Positions 1 to 7,839 of a stretch of 35,567 nucleotides of DNA are shown here, piece by piece; within the stretch, counting starts at the first letter, position 1; every line of letters starts with the position of its first letter. This DNA is from Sphaerisporangium sp. (GTDB lineage Bacteria; Actinomycetota; Actinomycetes; Streptosporangiales; Streptosporangiaceae). Both the position numbers and the translations under genes were made by a program. Below the pieces are notes generated by a model. The model saw nothing but the letters and a program-made list of their open reading frames with translations. It made no database searches and had not been told where the DNA came from. Where the stretch lies: NCBI GenBank assembly GCA_025964675.1, contig JAOPYI010000066.1, positions 1 through 35,567 of the forward strand. Reading direction: 5' to 3'.

Positions 1-672
1 GGCTCCGGACGTTACAGACGCGTTCCTATTGAGGACCTCGGCCACCACGAGCTCTAGTCCGGGTACGACGGCCTGGGACACGTCGATCGGCCGCTGCAGG
101 ACGTTGGCCGCGTACAGGATGTCGGCGGCTTCCTGCTGTTCGGCGATGAACTGTGCGCCTACGGGCTCCAGCCGCCACGGCAGGCGCGCGAGCGCGGTCT
201 CCCAGGCGTCCACCGAGCCGCCGACGGCCTCCTCGGTCAGGTGGGCCGCCTCCCTCGGATTGGCCTTCGACCAGTCGTCGGCCTGCTTGAGGGCCCCGAC
301 CAGAACGGCCACCGCGTCTGGACGGCTCTCGGCGAAGTCACGGCGAGTGAAGAACACCGACCGGGCCGGGACACCCTGGGGCACCGCATCCCGCGGACCG
401 CCCGTGCCGGTCACGAATCCCCCGTCATCCGGCAGCGGAGCGGACGCCGCCGCGTACACGATGGGCAATCCAGCGGCCTGCGCGGTCAGCGGCGGGGTCG
501 ACCCGGTGCCGCCGAAATCGATCGCACCCTCGGCTAGCAGATCTCCGGTCCGCCTGCCGTCGGCGTAGAAGTACAGCTCAAGGGGCTCATCAAAGGTGTC
601 GAGCACGTGATCCAAGCGCGACAAGAAGAACAATGACGGGTTGTTGTTATGCACGCCGATTCGAATAGTCAC
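1..672 (-). CDS. SsuA/nitrate-type substrate-binding protein, 3' end outside window, apparently internally deleted
   Basis: The frame is open from a GTG at 672 to the window edge (224 codons), with GGAG seven bases before the GTG. There is no signal peptide. The N-terminal part has the sulfonate/nitrate binding-protein signature (FGGTGSTPPL, then AQAAGLPIVY). The C-terminal part has the usual end of the family (SVFFTRRDF, ADDWSKANP, AEQQEAAD, LQRPIDVSQAV). From memory of SsuA-like proteins, about 100 residues normally lie between these two parts (the 'DLRGKK' strand, the hinge and part of lobe 2), and they are missing here while the frame is kept. The protein is therefore probably unable to close on a ligand. 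It follows the DszB-like gene on the same strand, 199 bases downstream. Family assignment is fairly secure; the deletion is inferred by comparison, and a short divergent homologue cannot be excluded. Confidence 0.7.
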   Translation of the reverse strand, partial: MTIRIGVHNNNPSLFFLSRLDHVLDTFDEPLELYFYADGRRTGDLLAEGAIDFGGTGSTPPLTAQAAGLPIVYAAASAPLPDDGGFVTGTGGPRDAVPQGVPARSVFFTRRDFAESRPDAVAVLVGALKQADDWSKANPREAAHLTEEAVGGSVDAWETALARLPWRLEPVGAQFIAEQQEAADILYAANVLQRPIDVSQAVVPGLELVVAEVLNRNASVTSGA

Positions 673-715
673 AGTTGAACTCCAAACCTTTGGCTAGACG
701 GTGGGGTCACCGGGA

Positions 716-746
716 GGGAGGGCGACCAACCCCGAAACGCCCTCCC
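716..746. terminator. Perfect 9-bp hairpin between two binding-protein genes
   Basis: GGGAGGGCG (716-724) pairs exactly with CGCCCTCCC (738-746) around a 13-base loop. It lies after the stop of the DszB-like gene (872) and before the start at 672 on the minus strand. There is no T-tract, so it could be a terminator, an attenuator or an mRNA-stabilising structure. The rest of 673-871 shows no convincing gene. Confidence 0.4.
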
Positions 747-871
747 CCGCCGGTGCCCATGAGTACGGCGAGCCATCCTCTCGAGCGCGCCCCGCTCTTC
801 GCCGTACCCGGGCTCGTGACCGCCGGCGCGCATCCGGAGAGGACGGCGACCGGGGGGAGGGCGGTGGAGCT

Positions 872-1870
872 TCATACCGTTTGTTCCTGGTGCGTGCTAC
901 GGCGAGCCTGAGCACTCGCGAGCGCGGTGTGATCGGCCCAGGAGTCCACGTCCACGGCGGACTCGAGGAAACCGTGGGCCCGCAGGAAGCGCTCCTGCTC
1001 GGCGAGGAGGCTGAGCCGCTCGGCGGAGAGGTCGATCGACAGGTCGGGCAGCTGGTACGCGCCGGGCGCCCCGGCGTTACCGCGCTCATCATGCTCGCCG
1101 GTGCGATCACGGGCCTCCCACAGGCCCAGCGCCTGGTCAGGGTAGGCGGCGGCCCACTCGCCGGCGTCGAGCAGCACCCGGAGGAACCGCGCGACGACGT
1201 CCGGCCGGACGTCCAGCAGCAACTGGTCGACGGTGATGGGCCTGAGCGTGCCGTCGTTGATCCTGACCCGCCGGTCGGGGTGGCCGGCGAGGTCGATGGC
1301 GACGTTCAGGCCGTACCGCTCGGCGGCCTCCACGGTCGGCGCGCCCTTGGCGTAGACGGCGTCTATCTCGCCTCGGGCGAGCGCTTGCAACTCGGGGACC
1401 CACGGGTCGGCGGCGGCCGGGCCCTGGACGTCGACCAGGTGAGCGTCGTTGAGCGTCAGCCCTCCGGCCCAGAGGGCGCCTTGGAAGCCCCGCAGGGCCG
1501 TCGCACGGCGGACGTCGACCGGCACGCCCGTACGGATGGGAAGGCCGAGGCGCCGTCCCCGCAGGTCCTCCGGCTCGCGGATGGTCACGAAGGGGCGCGT
1601 CAGGATGGCCTGGCGTTCCTCGACCCAGCTCAGGCCGATGAGGCGGGTCGCGACCCCGCGCGAGCGGGCCCACAGGGCGGGAACGTTGCCGTCCTCACGA
1701 AACAGGGTCCTGAGCGCCCGCTCGTAGGCGTAGCCCTCGCGCTCGGGCACGTCGTGGAAGGCGCGTACGGCGATGCCTTCGGGGGTGAACTCGTCGTCGA
1801 GCCAGCCGAGATCAGCGGCGATCCCGGTGGCGGTCAGCTCCGGGCGGCTGGTGTACCACAGCTCCTGCAC
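872..1870 (-). CDS. DszB/SsuA-like protein lacking the desulfinase cysteine
   Basis: 332 residues from a GTG at 1870 with AGGAGAAG just upstream. There is no signal peptide. The family is that of the sulfonate-binding protein SsuA and of DszB, 2'-hydroxybiphenyl-2-sulfinate desulfinase. Matching features are the N-terminal Y-x-S-x-P, the 'REPEDLRGRRLGLP' strand, the 'GEIDAVYAKG' strand, the helix beginning 'RPDVVARFLRVLLDAGEWA', and a C-terminus resembling DszB (FLRAHGFLE..VDVDSWA). Aligned without gaps to DszB as I remember it, the catalytic Cys27 position is Arg9 here. The DszB R-x-G-G motif reads R-E-D-G (58-61). Desulfinase activity is therefore unlikely, and a cytoplasmic or non-classically exported binding role is an inference. 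A candidate sulfur-type leader peptide precedes it, which supports a link to sulfur supply. Confidence 0.7.
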   Translation of the reverse strand: MQELWYTSRPELTATGIAADLGWLDDEFTPEGIAVRAFHDVPEREGYAYERALRTLFREDGNVPALWARSRGVATRLIGLSWVEERQAILTRPFVTIREPEDLRGRRLGLPIRTGVPVDVRRATALRGFQGALWAGGLTLNDAHLVDVQGPAAADPWVPELQALARGEIDAVYAKGAPTVEAAERYGLNVAIDLAGHPDRRVRINDGTLRPITVDQLLLDVRPDVVARFLRVLLDAGEWAAAYPDQALGLWEARDRTGEHDERGNAGAPGAYQLPDLSIDLSAERLSLLAEQERFLRAHGFLESAVDVDSWADHTALASAQARRSTHQEQTV

Positions 1871-2012
1871 GGTCTTCTCCTGTCGTGGTCGATCGGCCTG
1901 TGGGCGTCTCGGCGCGACAGAGCGCTCCGGTGAGCCGGCACAGATCGACGTGTCGACGGGAGGTCAGAAAGGCGGTGCGGTCCACGTGTCCTACGGTAAA
2001 CGCCCGGCCCAT
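1812..2012 (-). CDS. Candidate cysteine-type leader peptide (RRHVDLCR family)
   Basis: An ATG at 2012 opens a frame containing SRRHVDLCRLTGALCR. Actinobacteria carry many short 'putative leader peptides' with an RRHVDLxRxxSAxCR core ahead of sulfur-assimilation and sulfonate-uptake genes. This one sits directly upstream of the DszB-like gene, where such a peptide is expected. Unusually, the frame does not stop after the CR motif but runs 58 bases into the downstream gene in another frame, giving 66 residues. A TAGTTGT stretch ends five bases before the ATG, so the message could be leaderless. The motif is seen directly; regulation by cysteine or arginine codon stalling is inference. Confidence 0.5.
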   Translation of the reverse strand: MGRAFTVGHVDRTAFLTSRRHVDLCRLTGALCRAETPTGRSTTTGEDRAGAVVHQPPGADRHRDRR

Positions 2013-2057
2013 TGTTTACAACTATTCCTACTGGTTTTGAATGAAATATCCGCCGGG

Positions 2058-2843
2058 TCAGCGGTCCGCCGTCTTCCGCCAGCCGGGAAGGCATGCCGTC
2101 TTCGTCGGCGCCGGGGAGCCGGGTGGCCGCTGCGACTCCGAGGAGCTCGACGGCTCGGCGGCCTGGCACTCCACGGGTGCATTCGGACGGGCAAGCCACA
2201 TTGCCAGCAGGATCACGGCGATCAGCACGGCGGCGGTCACCAGCAAAAGGCTCCCCCTGCCGTCCGGTGTTCGCTCCCCCGTCGGCACGGACGCGGGTCG
2301 CCGGGCCGGGGTAGCCCTTCGGCCGGCCGGCCGTACCGGCGCGGGTCCCCGCGACGGAGTGACGCGCCGGACGACGAGCGAGCGCGGCGCGAACTCCCCC
2401 GAGGGCTCCACCGCGAACCCCTCCTCGTCACCGAGGAACCGGCGGTAGACGCCCAGTGCCGTCTCCCGGCACATCCTCAGGTCCTCGTCCTTAGGTTCGG
2501 GGATCGGCCCGTCCGCGCAGACGAACCCGTAGATGAGCTGGAGCGGGCGGCTGTGCTCATCTCGGGGCGGGGAGACGGCGGGACCGGTACCCGGCTCGGC
2601 GATGTCCGCCGAAGTGACCACGTGGGTGGCGTACACGACCGTCAGCGGACGTCCGGCACCGGTGGCGACCTCGATCACTCTCGCCTGGTCCTCCTGGTCG
2701 CTCGGCACCACCGTGTCGTCCAGGATGCCGTGCTCGCGGGCGGCGACGAGGAAGCCGGGGGCGAGAAGCGTGCGGTACCCGCGGCGCCTGCCGCGCGCGA
2801 CCAGGAACGGCCAGGCGCGTGCCGAGGAGGCAACGTCGTCCAT
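2058..2843 (-). CDS. Unrecognised single-span membrane protein coupled to the GTPase
   Basis: 261 residues from an ATG at 2843, one base after the TGA of the upstream GTPase gene, which indicates translational coupling. I do not recognise a named family. Residues 1-158 form a soluble-looking domain with ordered motifs (ARAWPFLVARGRRRGYRTLL; YATHVVTS; LIYGFVCADGP; EDLRMCRETALGVYRRFL). A Pro/Arg-rich linker follows (about 160-195), then one membrane helix (198-217) and a short Ser/Pro-rich tail with two cysteines. The Arg-rich flank before the helix suggests a cytoplasmic N-terminal domain. Its position implies it works with the GTPase, as partner, effector or anchor; which one cannot be read from the sequence. 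Confidence 0.75.
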   Translation of the reverse strand: MDDVASSARAWPFLVARGRRRGYRTLLAPGFLVAAREHGILDDTVVPSDQEDQARVIEVATGAGRPLTVVYATHVVTSADIAEPGTGPAVSPPRDEHSRPLQLIYGFVCADGPIPEPKDEDLRMCRETALGVYRRFLGDEEGFAVEPSGEFAPRSLVVRRVTPSRGPAPVRPAGRRATPARRPASVPTGERTPDGRGSLLLVTAAVLIAVILLAMWLARPNAPVECQAAEPSSSSESQRPPGSPAPTKTACLPGWRKTADR

Positions 2844-2844
2844 G

Positions 2845-4164
2845 TCAGCGACCGTCGGACAGCCGGGAGTGCGGCAGACGGCCTTCCAGGACGTCCACCT
2901 TGCGTCGCATGTCGTAAAGGACGCGCCGGCGCGCGAGGCGGAATCTCTCGATGCGCCGCTCGGCCTCACTCAGCTCCTGGTCGAGGCGCACCTGGTGCTC
3001 ACCGGGCCTGCCCATCCGGGAATCGAGGAACAGGCCGAGCAACGAGTCGCCGACGATCGCCGCCGAAGGGCCGAAGGCTGCCAGCAACGCGCGTCCGGCC
3101 ACCTGGCCGGTGAAGGCGGTCAGGGAGGCGAGGGACTCCAGCGCGCCCTGCTGCGTCCGCCGGCGCACCTCGGCGCCGAGAGCCGCGAGGGTCCCGCGGT
3201 CGAGGCGGCTTTCCACCTGGTCGAACATGTCGGGCACCACCGCCGAGAGCGGCACGTCGACGTTGGTGGGGTGGACCGCCCCCTGGGGCACCTTGACGAT
3301 CTGCCCGTCTGGACCGATGTCGGCGAAGCCCGGTCCGACCGCGCTCACCGGGATCAGACGGACGACCCGGGTGGCGCTGCGAAGGCTTACCAGCGACCGG
3401 AAGTGCTCGTTGGACGTCAGCACGTCGCGGACGATGCCCAGGCGGGTGCTCTCGTCGGGATGAACGTCCACGAGCAGGTCCCACTTGGTGATGACGAAGC
3501 TGATCGGAGCCGATCCCTCGATCATGATCGGTAGCAGGGCGTTGAGGGTCCGCTCCAGATGGATCGGGCCCTCGGGATGCCCGTCCAGGTGCTGCCGGAG
3601 GCGGTAGCCGTCGATGACCCCGATCAGCGCGTCCGCCGAATCGATCTGCTCGAACAGCTCCTTCTGCTTGCCGGAACCCGCGTCCTGGATCTCGGTGAGG
3701 AGCTCCCCCGCGTACTCCAGATACTTCAGGTGGAGGATGGTGAGCGCCGTTCCCTCGACGTGGGTCTTCACCGTGAAGTTGAAGTTCCGTGTCTCCCCCT
3801 TCGCCGTGCCCATGGGCCAGGCGCCGGAGGCGGCCGTGTCCGCCATCTGGAGATACCACTTGTTGAGGACAAGGACGTCCTCGTGCGTCGCGGTGAGGAA
3901 ATAGCACTGGCCCGTGGGCGTCTTGAGCCGTTGGTACATGCTGGCCAGCAGCAACGTCTTCCCCGAGCCCTGGGGCCCCAGGGCCAGCACCCGGAACGTC
4001 GGGGCCTTCTCCTCGACGACCAGCGGCCCGCCGCCCCTTTTCCTGTGGATGCGCCTGACGAGGAGAGCGAGGAGGATGGTCAGAACAGTGATCAGTAAGA
4101 AGGCACTCACAACGTCGTTCCCGTCCCGGCACCCGCTGATGCGGTCACCATCAGTCGCGGACAC
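2845..4164 (-). CDS. Membrane-anchored P-loop GTPase, TRAFAC / double-GTPase-like
   Basis: 439 residues. An N-terminal membrane helix (about 20-36) is followed by a basic stretch. The G1 loop is GPQGSGKT (63-70), a switch region contains LEYAGE (149-154), and the G4 motif is TKWD (226-229). The C-terminal region (about 395-432) is a charged, coiled-coil-like helix. The motif set recalls the prokaryotic DO-GTPase2-type proteins described by comparative genomics in NTP-dependent conflict systems; I make that assignment from memory and hold it loosely. The helix puts the GTPase on the inner face of the membrane. The start could instead be the GTG at 4110, directly before the membrane helix; neither site has a strong Shine-Dalgarno. 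It forms a two-gene unit with the membrane protein that follows. Confidence 0.75.
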   Translation of the reverse strand: MSATDGDRISGCRDGNDVVSAFLLITVLTILLALLVRRIHRKRGGGPLVVEEKAPTFRVLALGPQGSGKTLLLASMYQRLKTPTGQCYFLTATHEDVLVLNKWYLQMADTAASGAWPMGTAKGETRNFNFTVKTHVEGTALTILHLKYLEYAGELLTEIQDAGSGKQKELFEQIDSADALIGVIDGYRLRQHLDGHPEGPIHLERTLNALLPIMIEGSAPISFVITKWDLLVDVHPDESTRLGIVRDVLTSNEHFRSLVSLRSATRVVRLIPVSAVGPGFADIGPDGQIVKVPQGAVHPTNVDVPLSAVVPDMFDQVESRLDRGTLAALGAEVRRRTQQGALESLASLTAFTGQVAGRALLAAFGPSAAIVGDSLLGLFLDSRMGRPGEHQVRLDQELSEAERRIERFRLARRRVLYDMRRKVDVLEGRLPHSRLSDGR

Positions 4165-4198
4165 GACTTCCTGAGCGGAAAGCTCATCAGCGTATCTC

Positions 4199-4242
4199 GG
4201 CGTCGCCTGTGTTCCCTCTGATCCTTCTGTGCCGGCGACGCC
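4199..4242. terminator. 9-bp inverted repeat between the ABC exporter and the GTPase gene
   Basis: GGCGTCGCC (4199-4207) pairs with GGCGACGCC (4234-4242) across 26 bases. It follows the permease stop and precedes the GTPase start on the minus strand. It could form a weak terminator; the loop is long and there is no T-run. Confidence 0.3.
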
Positions 4243-4248
4243 ACCGCA

Positions 4249-4266
4249 TGAGTAGGGCCCTACTCA
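4249..4266. promoter_or_regulatory. Perfect 18-bp loopless palindrome
   Basis: TGAGTAGGGCCCTACTCA is its own reverse complement. It lies 18 bases after the end of the exporter permease gene and about 85 bases before the GTPase start, both on the minus strand. A loopless palindrome suits a dimeric DNA-binding protein better than a hairpin, so an operator for the GTPase pair is plausible. The binding protein is unknown. Confidence 0.45.
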
Positions 4267-4284
4267 ACCTCGACGGCCGGCGCC

Positions 4285-5985
4285 CTAGTCGGGACGGGGA
4301 GCGGGGTCGGTGGTGACCGAGCGGAGCAGGGGCCTGCTCAGGGCGCCGGCCCCGATGACCCCGGCGAAGCCCGCGATGACACAGGCGAGCAGCGTGAGCA
4401 CTCCGGTCGCGCTCATGGCGAGCCTGGCGAACGGGGCGGCGCAGAACATGCCAGTGGCGATCGATCCGCCGCCCATGATGGTCAGCGGGATGAGCGTCTC
4501 CAGGCTTCTGGCCCTGTCGAGCACCTCCAGGGGGGTGCCGGCCAGGCGCAGCAGCGCGTAGTTCTGCCGCCGGTCGAGGACCGACGACGCGGCCGTGATG
4601 CCCGCGCTCACGATGGCCACCAGGAACGAGACCATGAGCACCACCACCGTGCCGGTCCTGATGTCCTGGAGAAGCCACGCCGTCACCACGTCGTCCTTGA
4701 CAGTGAGCGACGCGCTCGGGATGAGCAGGCCGATGAAGCCCGCGACGAACCCGGTGAGCGCCACCCCGCTCACGGTGCGCCACGCGGACCTCGGGTCGTC
4801 CACGAGGCGGCGCCCGGCCAGCAGGGACGCGGGCCTTCTCGCCGTGCGGGCGGTGATCCGCCCGATCAGCCCGACCACCCAGGGCCCGGCCAGGTTGAGG
4901 GCGAGGAACGCCATGCCGAGCACGACCGCGACGGTGCCCATGGCAGCTCCGAAGCCGAGGCCCGGCACGACGGCGAGGGTCGCCAGCAGGGCCACCACCC
5001 GGACGAACCGCATCGCGGGCGGGGTCTGCCGCCTGGCCACGCCGAGGGGGCTGACCACGACCCTGCGCAGGCCGATCATCGCCGACAGACCGACCAGGAG
5101 CGGCACCGCCGCGAGGACGGCGGCGACGGGAAGCGCCCCAGGCCAGACATCGGAGGCGAACCACGTGCCCCCGCTGATCTCGACCTGGCTGAGCGGCGGG
5201 ATCGCCACGGCGTACAGCACGAGCCCGAGCACCGCTCCGGCGAATGCGGTGATCATCGCCTCGGCGACGGTCATCGCGACCACCTGACCGGGGGTCGCGC
5301 CGACTAGGCGCAGCGAGGCGAGGCGCCGGTCACGCCGGGCCACCGTCAGCCGTGCCGCCGCGCCCCCGAACACGAGCAGTGGCACGACCATGAGCACGCT
5401 CGCGACCAGCGCCAGCGCGCGGTAGGCCCCGGAGTCCGGTGTCGGCCTGCCGGTGAAGCCGGCGATCCTGGCCGGCGACGCGCCGAGCCGGCCGTCGCCC
5501 TTCCACCGGGTGTTCACCTCGGGGTCGGCGGGCGCGTGCCCGACGACGGCGACCAGCTCGCCGGGGTGTACGAGGGCCTCGTCCCCGATCGTCCCCGCGA
5601 CCTTCCCGGGGAAGCGGCCGGCCGCCGAGGGGTCCTTCGCGAGCGCGGGTGACATCAGCACCTCACCCGGTGCGGGCAGGCGGGCCAGCCCCCGGGGAGG
5701 GGCGACGCCCGGCACCAGCACCGCCACGTGGACCACCGTGATCAGCCGGTTGCGGGCGAACTCGGTACGGACCGCCTCCACCGCGCGGGGCGTACCCGTG
5801 GCCGCCACGGGGTTGCGCCAGGCTCCACGGTCGGCCCGCCCGGCGAAGGCGAAGTTGACCGCGACGGCGAAGAGCAGCAGCGCGGTGGAGACGGCCACCG
5901 CCGCCACCATCAGGGACGACCCGAGCATGCCCCGCCGCCCGCCGCCCCTCAGCAGCCGCCAGGTGAGTTCCAGTAGGTTGCTCAT
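4285..5985 (-). CDS. FtsX/MacB-type ABC exporter permease
   Basis: 566 residues from the ATG at 5985, which overlaps the ATPase stop as ATGA; longer upstream extensions would run through the ATPase gene. The layout is that of the FtsX/MacB permease family: a first helix (about 22-47), a long extracytoplasmic domain (48-188), then helix blocks (about 190-212, 236-262, 283-304), a middle region with further helices, and a last set of helices near the C-terminus. The motif 'RRDRRLASLRLVGATPGQV' after the second helix is the typical FtsX cytoplasmic loop, and a second copy (DRRQNYALLRLAGTPLEVL) marks the internal repeat. With the ATPase it should export a peptide, lipid or antibiotic, or act as a mechanotransmitter. 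The substrate is not evident. Confidence 0.9.
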   Translation of the reverse strand: MSNLLELTWRLLRGGGRRGMLGSSLMVAAVAVSTALLLFAVAVNFAFAGRADRGAWRNPVAATGTPRAVEAVRTEFARNRLITVVHVAVLVPGVAPPRGLARLPAPGEVLMSPALAKDPSAAGRFPGKVAGTIGDEALVHPGELVAVVGHAPADPEVNTRWKGDGRLGASPARIAGFTGRPTPDSGAYRALALVASVLMVVPLLVFGGAAARLTVARRDRRLASLRLVGATPGQVVAMTVAEAMITAFAGAVLGLVLYAVAIPPLSQVEISGGTWFASDVWPGALPVAAVLAAVPLLVGLSAMIGLRRVVVSPLGVARRQTPPAMRFVRVVALLATLAVVPGLGFGAAMGTVAVVLGMAFLALNLAGPWVVGLIGRITARTARRPASLLAGRRLVDDPRSAWRTVSGVALTGFVAGFIGLLIPSASLTVKDDVVTAWLLQDIRTGTVVVLMVSFLVAIVSAGITAASSVLDRRQNYALLRLAGTPLEVLDRARSLETLIPLTIMGGGSIATGMFCAAPFARLAMSATGVLTLLACVIAGFAGVIGAGALSRPLLRSVTTDPAPRPD

Positions 5986-6803
5986 CGCTCGCCCGCCGGC
6001 CATCCTGGCGCGTACGAGCCGGCGGGAGCCCCGGGCGGCTGAGCGACCACTCGCGCCTGAGCGATCGCCGGCGTGTGCGGGTCCGGGACGAAGTGCCCTG
6101 AACGGTCCGGGACAACGGGCTCCGAATGGTCGGGCCCAGTGACGATCAGGCCGTCGCGTACCTCGACCACGCGGTCGCACCAGCGGGCCACCTGCGGGTC
6201 GTGGGTGACGACGACGAGCGAGGCGTCGTTGTGCCGGGTCGCCTCGACGAGCAGGCGCATCGTGTCGTGGCCGGTGGCCTGGTCGAGCGCGCCGGTCGGC
6301 TCGTCGGCGAAGACCACGGCGGGCCGGGTCACCAGCGCCCGGGCGATCGCCACCCGCTGGGCCTGCCCTCCGGACAGCTCGCCCGGCCGCCGCCCCTCCA
6401 TGCCGCTTAGGCCGAGCGGCCCGAACCAGGATCTGGCCTGCTGTACGGCCCGCACGCGTGAGACGTCGCCGAGCATCAGCGGCAGGGCGACGTTCTCGTC
6501 GGCGGGCAGCTCGGGCAGGAGCTGGCCGAACTGGAAGACGAACCCGAAGCGCGTGCGGCGCAGCAGGCTGCGCCCGCGCTCCCCCAGCGTGTCGATCCTT
6601 TCCCCGAGCAGGTGGACCTCCCCGGAATCGGGTTTCATGATGCCGGCCAGGCAGTGCAGCAACGTCGACTTCCCCGAGCCGCTCGGGCCCATGATGGCGA
6701 CGGCCTCGCCACGATGGATCATGAGATCGACACCGGCGAGGGCGACCGTGGACCCGAAGCTCTTCCTCAGGGCCCGGCCTTCGAGAACATCGTGCGAGGA
6801 CAT
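5982..6803 (-). CDS. MacB/LolD-type ABC transporter ATPase
   Basis: 273 residues from the ATG at 6803. Walker A is GPSGSGKST, the signature is LSGGQAQRVAIARAL, Walker B is VVFADEPTGALD and the switch histidine is in VVTHD. The order and spacing are those of the ATPases that partner FtsX-like permeases. The C-terminus carries about 45 extra residues rich in Pro, Gly and Val after the end of the normal fold; their role is unknown. The stop overlaps the permease start by four bases, so the two are coupled. The gene diverges from a response-regulator gene across 166 bases, a common setting for drug- or peptide-sensing exporter modules. Confidence 0.92.
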   Translation of the reverse strand: MSSHDVLEGRALRKSFGSTVALAGVDLMIHRGEAVAIMGPSGSGKSTLLHCLAGIMKPDSGEVHLLGERIDTLGERGRSLLRRTRFGFVFQFGQLLPELPADENVALPLMLGDVSRVRAVQQARSWFGPLGLSGMEGRRPGELSGGQAQRVAIARALVTRPAVVFADEPTGALDQATGHDTMRLLVEATRHNDASLVVVTHDPQVARWCDRVVEVRDGLIVTGPDHSEPVVPDRSGHFVPDPHTPAIAQARVVAQPPGAPAGSYAPGWPAGER

Positions 6804-6969
6804 GGTGACGAGCCTCGTGCAGAGCGGACGATCAGCGGATCGGCCACCCGTCCGATCCGCACGTCACGGCCATCGGCCGAAAGGCTGATCCTCCGCCGGG
6901 ACGGCTGCCTTCATCCAAAGCCGATCTTCCGGGCGGAATGGTCGCCCGCTTCCTGGCAGAATCAGCCGG

Positions 6970-7614
6970 GTGAAGGTACTCGTCGCGGATGACCAGGAGC
7001 TCGTGCGCACCGGATTCCAGATGATCCTCGACGCCCAGCCGGACATCGAGGTGGTGGCGGCCGTCGCCGACGGGGCCACGGCCGTCGAGCAGGCGCGACG
7101 CCTCCGGCCCGACGTGTGCCTGCTGGACATCCGGATGCCACGGCTCGACGGCCTGGAGGTCACGAGGATGCTGGCCGGTCCGGGCGTGCCCGACCCCATG
7201 CGCGTGGTGATCGTCACGACCTTCGACCTCGACGAGTACGTCTACGGCGCGCTGCGCGCCGGCGCCTGCGGGTTCCTCCTCAAGGACAGCGGGCCCACGC
7301 TGCTGATCGAGGCGGTCCGCGCCGCCGCCAACGGCGACGCGCTGGTCTCGCCGTCGGTGACGGTGCGGCTCCTGCAGCACCTCGCGCGCCCCGTGACCGT
7401 ACGGGCGCGGCCGCCGAGGGAGCCGCTCACCGAGCGCGAGATGGACGTCGTACGCCTGGTGGCGCGGGGCCGCACCAACCTGGAGGTCGCCGCGGAGCTG
7501 TTCGTCTCCCTCTCCACGGTGAAGACGCACCTCGGCAGCATCCAGATGAAGCTGGGCGCCCGCAACCGCGTCGAGATCGCCGCATGGGCCTGGGAGTCCG
7601 GCAACGTGAGCTGA
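6970..7614 (+). CDS. NarL/LuxR-type response regulator
   Basis: 214 residues from a GTG. The receiver domain (1-120) has the acidic pair D7/D8, the phosphoacceptor D53 in LLDIRMPRLDG, the conserved TT (83-84) and K105 in FLLKDSG. The C-terminal HTH (about 148-205) begins LTEREMDVVRLVARG and contains the recognition helix SLSTVKTHL. In this class the regulator is usually encoded next to a sensor histidine kinase; none is present within the window. It diverges from the ABC exporter, so control of that exporter is the natural inference. The start has no strong Shine-Dalgarno and may be leaderless. Confidence 0.92.
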   Translation: MKVLVADDQELVRTGFQMILDAQPDIEVVAAVADGATAVEQARRLRPDVCLLDIRMPRLDGLEVTRMLAGPGVPDPMRVVIVTTFDLDEYVYGALRAGACGFLLKDSGPTLLIEAVRAAANGDALVSPSVTVRLLQHLARPVTVRARPPREPLTEREMDVVRLVARGRTNLEVAAELFVSLSTVKTHLGSIQMKLGARNRVEIAAWAWESGNVS

Positions 7615-7624
7615 CGCCGGGAAA

Positions 7625-7636
7625 CCGTCGCGACGG
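7625..7636. terminator. Perfect 12-bp palindrome after the response regulator
   Basis: CCGTCGCGACGG starts 11 bases after the response-regulator stop. It is self-complementary without a loop. It may act in termination or as a binding site. The rest of 7615-7839 shows no gene. Confidence 0.3.
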
Positions 7637-7839
7637 GCATGCCTAGATCAAGCCTGGGGGCCGTTTTCACGCGTGCTTCCCGGGTGAAGACAAACCTCAG
7701 ATCATCTCGTGCATGTCCAGGATCTTCTCCGTCGCCTCGCCGATTAGCGGAGAGGTCGGCTGGATAAGAGTGAGTCAGGCGTCGCGCTACGTCGCAGACG
7801 AAACACGACTTATCAGCGCATGCCCGGGGGGAGACACAC

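Noticed and set aside
701-1933. Long open frame on the plus strand across the DszB-like gene
   Set aside because: It is antisense to a recognisable protein family and has no family motifs; high GC keeps the opposite frame open.
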